Positions 34,740 through 44,038 are shown, counted from the first letter of the stretch. The stretch is 64,000 nucleotides of DNA from RGIG6165 sp045538835 (GCA_045538835.1 JAZQEF010000010.1:24826-88825); one strand, 5' to 3'. Translations and numbers: made by a program. Notes: generated from the letters alone by a model not told the origin.

Positions 34740-35978
34740 TTAATAAAGAGGATACTTTGCGGTGAGAGCCGCAACACGTAAAAGTATTTCTTCCTTACTG
34801 TCTTCAAAGGTGTCGAGCGCAGTCATCTTCATAAGTTCTGCGATTTCAACCATATCTTCTTCGACAAAGCCTCTTGTTGTTACTGCAGGTGTACCCACAC
34901 GGATACCGCTTGCAATGAACGGTTTTTCGGGGTCGTTGGGGATGGCATTCTTGTTGACGGTGATTCTGACCTCGTCAAGTCTGTTTGCCATTTCCTTGCC
35001 TGTTATGTGGAAGGGACGCAGGTCAACAAGCATAAGATGATTGTCGGTACCGCCTGAAACAAGGTCAAAACCGTTGTCGAGCAGAGCCTTTGCAAGAGCC
35101 TTTGCGTTCTTGACAATCTGTGTCTGATATTCTTTGAACTCGGGCTTGAGCGCCTCGCCGAAAGCAACTGCTTTACCTGCAATTACGTGCATAAGCGGAC
35201 CGCCCTGTGTACCGGGGAATATAGCCTTGTTTATTTTCTTTGCAAGCTCCTCGTCATTTGTTAAAATGACACCGCCTCTCGGACCACGCAGAGTCTTGTG
35301 TGTTGTAGAGGTCACAATGTCGGCATAGGGAACGGGTGACGGGTGCAGACCTGCCGCAACAAGACCTGCGATGTGCGCCATATCCACCATAAAATATGCG
35401 CCGACTTCTTTTGCAATTTTTGAGATACGCTCAAAATCAATGATTCTCGGATACGCCGAAGCGCCTGCAACGATGAGTTTCGGCTTACATTCTTTAGCCT
35501 GCTTTTCCATAGCATCGTAGTTGATATAACCGTTATCGTCAACACCGTAGGGGACGATGTTGAAATAAAGTCCCGAGAAGTTTACGGGTGAACCGTGTGT
35601 GAGGTGTCCGCCTGCATCAAGGCTCATACCCATTACCGTGTCACCCGGCTGTAAAAGTGCAACGTATACCGCAGAGTTAGCCTGCGCACCGCTGTGCGGC
35701 TGAACATTGGCATACTTCGCACCGAAAAGACGGCAAAGTCTGTCTATTGCGAGATTTTCAACAACGTCCACATATTCGCAGCCGTTGTAGTATCGCTTGC
35801 CGCTGTATCCTTCTGCGTACTTGTTTGTGTTGGGTGAGCCGACAGCCGCCATAACAGCCTCACTTACAAAGTTTTCACTTGCTATAAGTTCGATATTGCT
35901 CTGCTGACGGCAAAGTTCATTTGACAGTGCCTCACCGACTTCTTTATCGTATTCTAATACTTTATCTATACAATCCAT
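34740..35978 (-). CDS. glyA: Serine hydroxymethyltransferase
   Basis: 412 residues. Opening ELCRQQSNIELIASENFVS, GKRYYNGCEYVD, and the pyridoxal-phosphate Lys in VTSTTHKTLRGPRGG (near residue 225) are diagnostic. It interconverts serine and glycine and loads one-carbon units on tetrahydrofolate. It is in the proS-glyA-rarA run, 13 bases after proS. Confidence 0.98.
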   Translation of the reverse strand: MDCIDKVLEYDKEVGEALSNELCRQQSNIELIASENFVSEAVMAAVGSPNTNKYAEGYSGKRYYNGCEYVDVVENLAIDRLCRLFGAKYANVQPHSGAQANSAVYVALLQPGDTVMGMSLDAGGHLTHGSPVNFSGLYFNIVPYGVDDNGYINYDAMEKQAKECKPKLIVAGASAYPRIIDFERISKIAKEVGAYFMVDMAHIAGLVAAGLHPSPVPYADIVTSTTHKTLRGPRGGVILTNDEELAKKINKAIFPGTQGGPLMHVIAGKAVAFGEALKPEFKEYQTQIVKNAKALAKALLDNGFDLVSGGTDNHLMLVDLRPFHITGKEMANRLDEVRITVNKNAIPNDPEKPFIASGIRVGTPAVTTRGFVEEDMVEIAELMKMTALDTFEDSKEEILLRVAALTAKYPLY

Positions 35979-35991
35979 TATAATCCTCCTT

Positions 35992-37431
35992 TTAATACTG
36001 TTTGCCCCAGACTACCATTGATTTTGCCTTCTTTCCGCAGCATACGCAGACATCGGAAAGATTTTCCTGTTCAAAGGGCATACAACGTGATTTTACACCG
36101 CCTGTGACATCCTTGATTTTGTCTTCACATTCACTGTCGCCGCACCACATTGCCTTGATGAAGCCGCCCTTGTTTTTGGAGATGTCGATAAACTCATCAA
36201 GTGTCGTTGCAGTATGTGTCTTTGAGACCATGTTGTCAAGCGCCTTGTTGTAAAGCTGGTCGTGAACTGTTTTTAGAAGCTCGGGTATCTTTGTTTCGAG
36301 TTCATCGAGGGATACAAAATACTTTTCTCTCGTAACTCTTGAAACGAGAACACACTGATTGTTTTCAATGTCCTTAGGACCTATTTCAAGACGGAGAGGA
36401 ACGCCCTTCATCTCATACTGAGCAAACTTCCAGCCGGGTGAGTTGTCGGACGCATCCATCTTGACTCTTGCTATTTTTGAGAGTCTTGAAACGAGTTCAC
36501 TCGCCTTGTCAAGAACACCTTCCTTGTGCTGGGCAATCGGCACAACGATTACCTGAATAGGCGCAATGGCAGGGGGGAGAACAAGACCGTTATCGTCACC
36601 GTGTGTCATTATGATGGCGCCTATCATTCTTGTGGAAACGCCCCACGAGGTCTGGTGCGGATACTGGAGAGTATTGTCCCTGCCCGTAAACTGTATTCCG
36701 AATGCGCGTGCAAAACCGTCACCAAAGTAGTGGCTTGTACCGCCCTGAAGTGCAACGCCGTTGTGCATCATAGGCTCAATTGTATAAGTTGTTTCTGCAC
36801 CTGCAAACTTTTCTTTTTCTGTCTTCTGACCTACAACTGCGGGAATTGCAAGGCTTTCTCTGTAAAAGTCCTCATAAACGCCGAGCATACGAAGAGTCTC
36901 TTCCTTTGCTTCTTCAGCCGTTTCGTGCATCGTGTGACCTTCCTGCCAGAGAAATTCACTCGTGCGCAGGAAAGGACGTGTCGTCTTTTCCCATCTCACT
37001 ACTGAGCACCACTGATTGTAGAGCTTGGGCAGGTCGCGGTATGAATTTATTATTTTAGCATAATGTTCGCAGAAAAGCGTCTCCGAAGTCGGCCTCACCA
37101 CAAGTCTTTCGGAAAGTTTTTCGCTTCCGCCGTGAGTTACCCATGCAACTTCGGGGGCAAACCCTTCAACATGGTCCTTTTCTTTCTGGAGAAGACTTTC
37201 GGGGATAAACATAGGCATATACACGTTTTCGTGTCCCGTTTCTTTGAAACGGCGGTCAAGGTCTGCCTGGATATTTTCCCAGATTGCATATCCGTAAGGA
37301 CGTATAACCATGCAACCTTTAACGCCCGAATAGTCGCACAGTTCAGCCTTTTTAACGACATCTGTGTACCATTTGGCAAAATCTTCGTCCATCGAAGTTA
37401 TCGCTTCGACCATCTTTTTGTTATCTGCCAT
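35992..37431 (-). CDS. proS: Prolyl-tRNA synthetase, archaeal/eukaryote-like type
   Basis: 479 residues from ATG 37431 (GAGGTG site, 6-base spacing). Class II motifs: motif 2 RTSEFLWQEGHTMHETAEEA, motif 3 in TSWGVSTRMIG; the C-terminal zinc-binding-like extension (CGDSECEDKIKD...CVCCGKKAK) and the absence of an editing INS domain place it in the ProS type 3 group common in Clostridia. It charges tRNA-Pro. Confidence 0.97.
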   Translation of the reverse strand: MADNKKMVEAITSMDEDFAKWYTDVVKKAELCDYSGVKGCMVIRPYGYAIWENIQADLDRRFKETGHENVYMPMFIPESLLQKEKDHVEGFAPEVAWVTHGGSEKLSERLVVRPTSETLFCEHYAKIINSYRDLPKLYNQWCSVVRWEKTTRPFLRTSEFLWQEGHTMHETAEEAKEETLRMLGVYEDFYRESLAIPAVVGQKTEKEKFAGAETTYTIEPMMHNGVALQGGTSHYFGDGFARAFGIQFTGRDNTLQYPHQTSWGVSTRMIGAIIMTHGDDNGLVLPPAIAPIQVIVVPIAQHKEGVLDKASELVSRLSKIARVKMDASDNSPGWKFAQYEMKGVPLRLEIGPKDIENNQCVLVSRVTREKYFVSLDELETKIPELLKTVHDQLYNKALDNMVSKTHTATTLDEFIDISKNKGGFIKAMWCGDSECEDKIKDVTGGVKSRCMPFEQENLSDVCVCCGKKAKSMVVWGKQY

Positions 37432-37518
37432 TATAAACACCTCATAAAAAGTAAATCATTTATATAATTATATAATTGCAGACAGTCTATGTCAATCTCG
37501 AAAAATGACAAAGTGCAC

Positions 37519-37547
37519 TTGTTATATGGAATGAAATAGTGTATAAT
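37519..37547 (+). promoter_or_regulatory. Promoter of the Asp23/fakA operon
   Basis: TTGTTA (37519-37524) and a consensus TATAAT (37542-37547) with a 17-base spacer, 47 bases before the ATG. Confidence 0.7.
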
Positions 37548-37593
37548 AGTACTATCCATAGGCTATTTTAAGTAGTCAGAAAGAGGTGTTTAT

Positions 37594-37941
37594 ATGGTGA
37601 GACAGGAAACTGCGCTCGGCAACATAGAGATATCAACTGCCGCAATGGCTTCAATAGTGGGTGTGATTGCGACAAGCTGCTACGGTGTTGTAGGCATGGC
37701 TTCACGCAATGCTAAGGACGGTATCGTTCAGCTTCTTTTTAAAGAAAATTATGAAAAGGGTATCAAGGTCACAGACACGCCCGAAGGACTTGTTATTGAC
37801 ATTCATATCATAGTTTTATATGAAGTGAACATTCCTGCTATAACGGACAGTATCGTAAATAAGATTCGCCACCATGTCGAAGACATTACGGGCTTTGTGG
37901 TAAAGACAGTCAATGTGTTTGTTGACGATATGAGGATATAA
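37594..37941 (+). CDS. Asp23/Gls24 (YloU-like) protein
   Basis: 115 residues. Opening LGNIEISTAAMASIVGVIATSCYGVVGM, then a strand-helix-strand ending in VNVFVDDMRI, is the standard Asp23 domain of YloU. A AGAGGTG site precedes the ATG. As in Bacillus, it is directly followed by the fatty-acid kinase gene. Proposed to be a membrane-associated envelope stress or lipid-related factor. Confidence 0.93.
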   Translation: MVRQETALGNIEISTAAMASIVGVIATSCYGVVGMASRNAKDGIVQLLFKENYEKGIKVTDTPEGLVIDIHIIVLYEVNIPAITDSIVNKIRHHVEDITGFVVKTVNVFVDDMRI

Positions 37942-37956
37942 AGAGAGGTAACCGCA

Positions 37957-39597
37957 TTGAATACAATTAACGGAATTATTTTCAGAGATATGATAATCTC
38001 AGGTGCGGGCAGCCTCAAGGCACATATCCAGGAGGTAAACGACCTGAATGTTTTCCCTGTGCCCGACGGTGATACAGGTACCAATATGAGCATGACTATA
38101 GGCGCTGCTGCAAGTGAACTTGCGGGCGATAACGAAACAAACGCAGGCAAGGTGGCAAAGACTGCCGCATCTGCACTTCTTCGCGGTGCAAGGGGCAACA
38201 GCGGCGTTATAACATCGCTTCTTTTCAGAGGCATTTCAAAGGGCTTCGGCGGTGAAGAAGAGATAGATGCAAAGGCATTTGCGACAGCCTATACAAAGGG
38301 TGTCGAAAGCGCATACAAGGCTGTAATGAAGCCGACTGAGGGTACGATTCTCACAGTTGCAAGGCTCTCTGCCGCGGCGGGTGTAGAGCAGGCTGAAAAG
38401 AGTGACGATATCGTTGAACTTTTTGCAGTTATTTTAGATGCCGCGAGAGAGACGCTTGAACAGACAAGGGAAATGCTCCCTGTGTTAAAGCAGGCAGGCG
38501 TTGTTGACAGCGGCGGCAAAGGTCTTGTTCGCATACTTGAAGGTATGTACAGCGTTGTTAAAGACGGTGTTATAATCGAGGGCGCAGATGTTACAGAAGT
38601 AAAGGAAAAGGCAGATTTTGCCTCATTTGAACTTAAGGACATCAAGTTTGCATACTGCACCGAATTCCTTGTAAATAAGAATGAACTTTCACTGGGTAAG
38701 GATTTTGAAAAACTCCACCAGTTTGCAATGAAAAACGGCGACTCAGTTGTTTTTGTTGATGATGAAGAGATAGTAAAAATCCACGTTCATACAAATCATC
38801 CGGGCAAGGTGCTTGAAGAAGCGCTTAAATACGGCTATCTTTCCAAAATGAAGATAGAAAACATGAAAGAACAGCTCGAGCGTGAGCAGGCTGAAAGCGC
38901 AGCAGCTGCATCTGTACAGGAAGAAGTTGCACAGGATAAGAAATACGGCTTTGTCGCAGTTGCAGCAGGCGAGGGTATGAGCGATATGTTCACCGAAATG
39001 GGTATTGACAATGTTGTCTTCGGCGGACAGACGATGAATCCGAGTGCCGATGATATTCTCAAGGCTATTGAGGCTGTTCCTGCTCAAAAGGTATTTGTAT
39101 TCCCCAACAACAAGAACATAATTATGGCGGCACAGCTTGCGGTGCCCATGTCAACGAGGGAAGTTATTGTCGTTCCGACGAGAAGCGTTCCCGAATGTGT
39201 TTCCGCAATGTTCGTATTTGATGAGAGTGCCGGCACAGCCGAAAATCTCGAAAATATGCAGGAGGCGGCATCTGCCGTTACCACAGGTCAGGTCACCTAT
39301 GCGGTGAGGGACAGTTCTATCGGTGACACCGAGATAAAAGAAGGTCAGATAATGGGCTTGTCGGGCGGTTTAGTCAAGGCACTTGGCGATGATGTTGATG
39401 AAACTGCATACTCTCTTGCAAAGGCACTTGCTGACGAAAAGGGCGGCAGCGTTATGACAATCTATTCAGGTGAAGAGGTTACATCTGAACGCGCTCAGGC
39501 ACTCTGTGACAGACTTACGGCGGATTATCCGTCAATGGATATTGCGCTTGTAGAGGGCAAACAGCCCGTATATTTCTATATAGTATCAGTAGAATAA
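37957..39597 (+). CDS. fakA: Fatty acid kinase catalytic subunit FakA (YloV)
   Basis: 546 residues starting at TTG 37957 (AGAGGTAA site). N-terminal DhaL/DAK2 nucleotide domain with NVFPVPDGDTGTNMSMTI (Mg-binding aspartates, about 30-47) and RGARGNSGVITS, then the middle and C-terminal FakA domains (FAYCTEFLV, FVFPNNKNIIMAA). It phosphorylates exogenous fatty acids held by FakB for phospholipid synthesis. FakB is not in this window. Confidence 0.95.
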   Translation: MNTINGIIFRDMIISGAGSLKAHIQEVNDLNVFPVPDGDTGTNMSMTIGAAASELAGDNETNAGKVAKTAASALLRGARGNSGVITSLLFRGISKGFGGEEEIDAKAFATAYTKGVESAYKAVMKPTEGTILTVARLSAAAGVEQAEKSDDIVELFAVILDAARETLEQTREMLPVLKQAGVVDSGGKGLVRILEGMYSVVKDGVIIEGADVTEVKEKADFASFELKDIKFAYCTEFLVNKNELSLGKDFEKLHQFAMKNGDSVVFVDDEEIVKIHVHTNHPGKVLEEALKYGYLSKMKIENMKEQLEREQAESAAAASVQEEVAQDKKYGFVAVAAGEGMSDMFTEMGIDNVVFGGQTMNPSADDILKAIEAVPAQKVFVFPNNKNIIMAAQLAVPMSTREVIVVPTRSVPECVSAMFVFDESAGTAENLENMQEAASAVTTGQVTYAVRDSSIGDTEIKEGQIMGLSGGLVKALGDDVDETAYSLAKALADEKGGSVMTIYSGEEVTSERAQALCDRLTADYPSMDIALVEGKQPVYFYIVSVE

Positions 39598-39604
39598 TTT
39601 TATC

Positions 39605-39632
39605 GACCTCGCAATTTCGCGAGGTCAATTTT
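39605..39632 (+). terminator. Weak terminator after fakA
   Basis: GACCTCGC and GCGAGGTC pair around AATTTC, followed by AATTTTAT. The T run is poor, so read-through is possible. Confidence 0.5.
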
Positions 39633-39643
39633 ATAGGTGGAAT

Positions 39644-40603
39644 ATGATGAAGAAAATTTTAATAGCCATTGTTTTAATCTTAATGTGTTCAATAAATGTT
39701 TTTGCCACGTCAATATACATCGACCAAGATACAGGAACGAGGATTACTCTACCTGAAAATTGGTCTGAAATCCCTCTGCTTAAAGAAAGACAATATATTG
39801 ATGCAAAATTTATAAATAGCGATGAAACAGCAATCATTATATACGGTAGTTATGATCTCACAACAGGAGTTTCTTCAAAAGACGAAGCTGAGATACTTCG
39901 TGATTATCTAAACATGTCTTTTATGACTATCGATGACGCAAAAGAAATTTTAGGTGAAGAAGGTTTTAGTAATATTGAAGAAGTAACATATAATGGGGTT
40001 GATTATTTTAAAGCAGAAAGTAAAGCTACACAAACCATATCGGGATATGAAACTACCATTGAACAAATACAATTTATCCACTATAACAATGGATGGTCCT
40101 ATACTTTTATGATTGAAAAAACAGGATATTGTGCATGTTATGATGATTTTAAATCAATAATTGAAAGTGTTAAATATCCAAATACAGACGGACTTGTTTA
40201 CGATGAGGAGGAATTATCCACTAATGCAAGAACAGCATTGTCATATTATGAACTGTTTGAAAGTGGACCAGCAGTCTATATTCCGGTTATATTGGTGATG
40301 TTGATAATTACTGCTGCAGCATATGCTGTTTTTCCACTGATTTTTGCTTTTGCACGCAAAAAAGTTGTAACCAAAACAAAGTACAACATTTTCTGTTATG
40401 GTATAAATTTATTAGTGATGTTTTTATTCGTTGTTGTAAATGGAAAATCATCTGGTGGACCCTATTTTTTATGGACATGTGTTTTTTCGATTGTAGGTAC
40501 AAATATCTTAAGAAGAAGATGCGTGTTAGAAGGTTATCAGCGTGTAACAATATCACGGGATGAAATTGAAACAAAAACAAACGGTAATACAGGTGAAATA
40601 TGA
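39644..40603 (+). CDS. AT-rich membrane protein of unknown function
   Basis: 319 residues with AGGTGG before ATG 39644. A signal peptide (MMKKILIAIV to about VFAT), an extracellular mixed domain (residues 20-200; DQDTGTRITLPENWSEIPL resembles the opening of surface-exposed stress-type domains), and three membrane segments between about 215 and 300. Base composition is clearly more AT-rich and A-ending than its neighbours. It sits between fakA and recG, which are otherwise close in Firmicutes, and its last codons overlap the recG start (ATGA), so it is co-transcribed. No family recognised. Confidence 0.8.
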   Translation: MMKKILIAIVLILMCSINVFATSIYIDQDTGTRITLPENWSEIPLLKERQYIDAKFINSDETAIIIYGSYDLTTGVSSKDEAEILRDYLNMSFMTIDDAKEILGEEGFSNIEEVTYNGVDYFKAESKATQTISGYETTIEQIQFIHYNNGWSYTFMIEKTGYCACYDDFKSIIESVKYPNTDGLVYDEEELSTNARTALSYYELFESGPAVYIPVILVMLIITAAAYAVFPLIFAFARKKVVTKTKYNIFCYGINLLVMFLFVVVNGKSSGGPYFLWTCVFSIVGTNILRRRCVLEGYQRVTISRDEIETKTNGNTGEI

Positions 40604-42642
40604 AAATTCCTCTGACAAAATTAAAGGGAATAGGCGCAACAAGGGCGGCGGCGTTTGAAAAACTGGGCATTACTGATGCCGAGGCACTTTTGTCATACTA
40701 TCCGAGGAGTTATGAGGACCATTCGGTCATAAAAAATCTGTGTGAGATAGCACCCTATGAAAGTTGTTCGGTAGTGGCAAGCGTAGTCACAACACCTACG
40801 CTCAGCCGTATAAGAAAAGGGCTTGACATTCTGCGCTTTACAATAAGCGACGGGACGGCGTCCTGCAAAGTTACATATTTTAATCAGCCGTATCTCAAAA
40901 CCTCCTTTGTGAAGGGGGAGACGTATCTCTTTTACGGCAGGTTTGAGGGCAATTTCATAAATCACACGCTTACCAACCCTTATTTTGAAAAGTCGGATAT
41001 TGAGGCGGGGGGCTCATCACAACCCATAAAGCCGATATATACGGTGGGCAAAGGTTTAACGCAGAAAGCGGTGGTATCGGCGGTACACTCGGCACTTGAT
41101 ATGTGCGAAGTGGACGAATATATGCCGTCTTATATACTTGATAAATATAAGCTACCCTCACTTAAAGAGGCACTTGATGCGGTGCATCGTCCCGAAAATA
41201 TGGCGCAGGTGAAGTACGGCAGAAACCGTCTTATATTTGATGAATTTCTTATGCTGTCACTCGGACTTTTTATGAAGAAAAGTCAGTCGGGGCGCAGCAA
41301 CGGCGCACCCTGTAAAATGGTGGAAATGGCGCCTTTTTACGATGCTCTCGGATACGATTTGACCGATGCTCAGCAGAGAAGTATAAATGAGGGAATAAGT
41401 GATATGTGCGGTGTATCGCCTATGAACAGGCTGGTTCAGGGTGATGTCGGCAGCGGTAAGACGGCAGTTTCAGCGGCGCTTTGCTATTTTGCAATAAAAA
41501 ACGGCTGGCAAAGTGCGATTATAGCGCCCACCGAAATACTTGCAAAACAGCACTATGAAAAACTTTCTTCACTTTTTGCAAATTTCGGTATGAGCGTTTC
41601 ACTTTTAACAGGCTCGACCAAGAAAAAAGAGAGAGAAGTGATACTTAAGGAACTTGTCACAGGCAAGACAGACCTGATGATAGCAACCCACGCGCTTATG
41701 GTCGAGGATGTTATATTTGAACGGCTCGGACTTCTTGTATGTGATGAACAGCATCGTTTCGGGGTCCGTCAGCGTGCGGCGGCAGTGCAGAAGGGCAAGA
41801 GTCCGCATCTGCTCGTAATGAGTGCAACGCCCATTCCCAGAACGCTTGCACTCATGATATACGGCGACCTTGAAATATCGGTAATAGACACTATGCCCCC
41901 CGGCAGACGGGTGACAAAAACACACTATGTCACGTCAAAACAGAGGGGTCAGATAAATTCATTTATAAACAAAAAACTCTCCGACGGGGAGCAGGGATAT
42001 GTCGTGTGTCCTCTTGTCGAGGGCAGTGACGGTCTGCCTGATGTCAAAGATGCGGTATCGCACAGGGACGAGTTAAAGCGTCTTTTCCCCGATGTGGGTA
42101 TAGGTCTTATTCACGGAAGAATGAAGCCTGCTGAAAAAGAAGAAGAGATGAAAAAATTTGTAAGCGGGGAGAGCAGGATACTCATTGCAACGACGGTCAT
42201 TGAGGTCGGTGTCGACGTGAGAAATGCGACATTTATGATAATCGAGAATGCCGAGCGCTTCGGTCTTTCGCAACTTCATCAGTTAAGAGGGCGTGTCGGC
42301 AGAGGAAATAAGCAAAGTTATTGCATAATTGTCAGCGATCACGAGGCGCCCGACACAGTTGAAAGGCTTAAGGTGCTTGAGAGCACGGCAGACGGTTTTG
42401 AAATAGCAAAGCGTGACCTTGAACTACGGGGGCCCGGTGACTTTTTCGGCTCACGCCAGCACGGTTTGCCGACACTGCGGATCGCCGATATGGCAGGTGA
42501 CACGGTGACTCTCCATGCGGCACAGGAAACCGCAAAAGAAATATACCGCAGCGATCCGAATTTACTTAAAGAAGAACATAGAATGCTCAAAATAAAAACA
42601 CAGGAACTTTTTTCTGTGGACAAAGCAAGCATTTTGAATTAA
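40600..42642 (+). CDS. recG: ATP-dependent DNA helicase RecG
   Basis: 680 residues, full length. The wedge OB-fold domain (about 50-150), Walker A GDVGSGKTAVSAAL (about 286), the DEQH box VCDEQHRFGVRQ, motif III MSATPIPRTL, and motif VI HQLRGRVGRG are all present. It remodels stalled forks and branched DNA. Its ATG overlaps the preceding stop. Confidence 0.97.
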   Translation: MKIPLTKLKGIGATRAAAFEKLGITDAEALLSYYPRSYEDHSVIKNLCEIAPYESCSVVASVVTTPTLSRIRKGLDILRFTISDGTASCKVTYFNQPYLKTSFVKGETYLFYGRFEGNFINHTLTNPYFEKSDIEAGGSSQPIKPIYTVGKGLTQKAVVSAVHSALDMCEVDEYMPSYILDKYKLPSLKEALDAVHRPENMAQVKYGRNRLIFDEFLMLSLGLFMKKSQSGRSNGAPCKMVEMAPFYDALGYDLTDAQQRSINEGISDMCGVSPMNRLVQGDVGSGKTAVSAALCYFAIKNGWQSAIIAPTEILAKQHYEKLSSLFANFGMSVSLLTGSTKKKEREVILKELVTGKTDLMIATHALMVEDVIFERLGLLVCDEQHRFGVRQRAAAVQKGKSPHLLVMSATPIPRTLALMIYGDLEISVIDTMPPGRRVTKTHYVTSKQRGQINSFINKKLSDGEQGYVVCPLVEGSDGLPDVKDAVSHRDELKRLFPDVGIGLIHGRMKPAEKEEEMKKFVSGESRILIATTVIEVGVDVRNATFMIIENAERFGLSQLHQLRGRVGRGNKQSYCIIVSDHEAPDTVERLKVLESTADGFEIAKRDLELRGPGDFFGSRQHGLPTLRIADMAGDTVTLHAAQETAKEIYRSDPNLLKEEHRMLKIKTQELFSVDKASILN

Positions 42643-42677
42643 AATAAGATTATCCCATTTGAAAGGTATTTAAGAAT

Positions 42678-43244
42678 ATGAAAAAACTTATGTCTCTGAC
42701 ACTTGCCGTAATACTTCTTTTCTCATTTGCGGCGTGTGATAAAAACCTCAAAATCGAGAGAGATGAATTTAATGAAAATGAAACCTCATTTGAAGTTGAG
42801 GACTTTGCCGTCAATATAAATGAAGAAGAAAATGTAGTTGAAATAGGAAATTACACGGGCGATGACAAGAGTGTGCGTGTGCCCGATACGGTTGACGGTA
42901 AACCCGTAGTCGGAATTCTGTCAAACTGCTTTGCGGCAAGCACTGCCGAAAAGATAACGATGGGCAAATATGTGTATTATATAGAGTCCTACGCTTTCCA
43001 GTGGGCGGAGATAGAGGAATTTGAAGTGCCCGAGGGCGCAACATATCTTGGAAACCACGTTTTTTACGAGTGTGAAAATCTAAAAAAGGTAACACTTCCC
43101 GACAGCCTTGAAGAGATAGGCGACAATATATTTGAGGGTTGCGTAAATCAAGTCGAAGTCGTTGTAACAGAGGGCAGTTTTGCACACGAATACTGCGAGG
43201 ATATCCTCGACATCGGTGCAAATATTAAGATAACTGCAAAATAA
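42678..43244 (+). CDS. Lipoprotein with BspA-type leucine-rich repeat
   Basis: 188 residues. Lipoprotein signal with FAAC near residue 18, an acidic linker (residues 25-60), then one or two LRR_5 units: MGKYVYYIESYAFQWAEIEEF and LGNHVFYECENLKKVTLPDSL, closing EEIGDNIFEGC. Such surface LRR proteins usually bind host or protein ligands, but this one is very short. AAAGG site 11 bases before the ATG. Own terminator. Confidence 0.85.
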   Translation: MKKLMSLTLAVILLFSFAACDKNLKIERDEFNENETSFEVEDFAVNINEEENVVEIGNYTGDDKSVRVPDTVDGKPVVGILSNCFAASTAEKITMGKYVYYIESYAFQWAEIEEFEVPEGATYLGNHVFYECENLKKVTLPDSLEEIGDNIFEGCVNQVEVVVTEGSFAHEYCEDILDIGANIKITAK

Positions 43245-43248
43245 TCAT

Positions 43249-43280
43249 AAAAAAGAAGGTTTGAAAAAACCTTCTTTTTT
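43249..43280 (+). terminator. Terminator of the LRR lipoprotein gene
   Basis: AAAAAAGAAGGTTT and AAACCTTCTTTTTT form a 14-bp perfect stem. Confidence 0.88.
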
Positions 43281-43290
43281 ATATGCTCTA

Positions 43291-43344
43291 CACTCACTGT
43301 TAGTAAGTCAGTAAACTTACTAACTTTTTTTAGAAAGTCAGCGT
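43291..43344 (+). repeat. 53-bp direct repeat, copy A, with terminator-like hairpin
   Basis: Starts CACTCAC, contains TTAGTAAGT...ACTTACTAAC followed by seven T and the tail AAAGTCAG. About 48 of 53 bases match copy B at 44039-44091. It lies 10 bases after one terminator and 19 before the ncRNA promoter. Confidence 0.8.
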
Positions 43345-43363
43345 GAAGAAATAAATTGTCTGC

Positions 43364-43392
43364 TTTACATTGAACTTTCGGTGTGGTAAAAT
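43364..43392 (+). promoter_or_regulatory. Promoter of the structured leader RNA
   Basis: TTTACA (43364-43369), a 17-base spacer and TAAAAT (43387-43392). The predicted start, about 43398-43400, coincides with the first base of the closing stem of the RNA. Confidence 0.65.
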
Positions 43393-43397
43393 GATTG

Positions 43398-43546
43398 TGC
43401 GACACTAACTTAATATATTGTTCCGCGCAAGGAAAACTACCTTTGTAAAAGGTGTTTTCTTCTTTTCCTTGTGTGGATTGGTTAGTGTCGCAACTACCTG
43501 AGGGAAACACTTTTTCGGCACATCCTTTCGGGGGTGTGCTTTTTTT
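43398..43546 (+). ncRNA. Structured leader/small RNA of about 148 bases ending in an intrinsic terminator
   Basis: Closing stem P1: GCGACACTAAC (43399-43409) with GTTAGTGTCGC (43481-43491). Inner stem P2: CCGCGCAAGGAAAA (43423-43436) with TTTTCCTTGTGTGG (43463-43476), keeping pairing through two G-U pairs. P3: ACCTTT with AAAGGT, extendable by GAAAAC/GTTTTC, which competes with P2. After a linker the terminator GCACATCC/GGGTGTGC plus seven T (43518-43546) precedes the next gene's ribosome site. Not a riboswitch class or 6S RNA that I recognise. Confidence 0.6.
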
Positions 43547-43562
43547 ATTGAGGTGAAAAGTT

Positions 43563-43982
43563 ATGAGAAAGATTGCAGTTATTTTATGCATAGTTGCGGC
43601 ACTGTTATCATTTTGCGGATGTAAAAAGAATTACACACACGGAGTGTATGAGGTGACAATTAAAGCCGACAGAATCTCTTACGATCATGTCGGCAACGAG
43701 TGGAAAAAAGTTTACACCTGCGAAGGCAGAACTATCAAAAGCGGTGAGCAGTGGACAGTTCCGCTTGATACGACCAAAACATTAAAAATAAATGCCACAA
43801 TTACAGAACTGGATGCATGGGATGATGTGGGTTACGGTTCGCTGAATGTTGTTTTAAGAGATGATTTTGAAACATCAACCATTGTTACTGTAACCGAAGA
43901 TAATGGAAGATATCAAGGCAACAAAGCAAAGTGGGAAATTACCTGCTCTGTTGAACTTGTTAAAAAATTGGAACAAAAGTGA
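43563..43982 (+). CDS. Small lipoprotein, unknown function, behind the structured leader
   Basis: 139 residues with GAGGTGA before ATG 43563. Lipobox FCGC near residue 19. The mature part is all-beta by pattern, with YEVTIKADRISYDHVGNEW and LDTTKTLKINATITELDAWDDVG; it resembles a C2-like sandwich, with several Asp residues that could bind calcium (weak inference). No family recognised. The unit of leader RNA, gene and terminator is bracketed by the two copies of the 53-bp repeat. Confidence 0.8.
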   Translation: MRKIAVILCIVAALLSFCGCKKNYTHGVYEVTIKADRISYDHVGNEWKKVYTCEGRTIKSGEQWTVPLDTTKTLKINATITELDAWDDVGYGSLNVVLRDDFETSTIVTVTEDNGRYQGNKAKWEITCSVELVKKLEQK

Positions 43983-43988
43983 ATAAAA

Positions 43989-44026
43989 ATTTGAACCGCC
44001 CAAATTTTGACGGTTCAAATTTTTTG
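43989..44026 (+). terminator. Terminator of the small lipoprotein gene
   Basis: ATTTGAACCG and CGGTTCAAAT pair around a 12-base loop, followed by six T. Confidence 0.85.
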
Positions 44027-44038
44027 ATATTGTCTTCA

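Noticed and set aside
37432..37593. T-box leader before proS
   Set aside because: The gap is about 160 bases shared with a divergent promoter and lacks the conserved AGGGTGG-type antiterminator bulge.
43399..43491. Possible 6S RNA
   Set aside because: The rod with an internal bubble recalls 6S RNA, but it is only about 95 bases and is followed by a terminator and gene; I could not match the conserved 6S bubble sequence.
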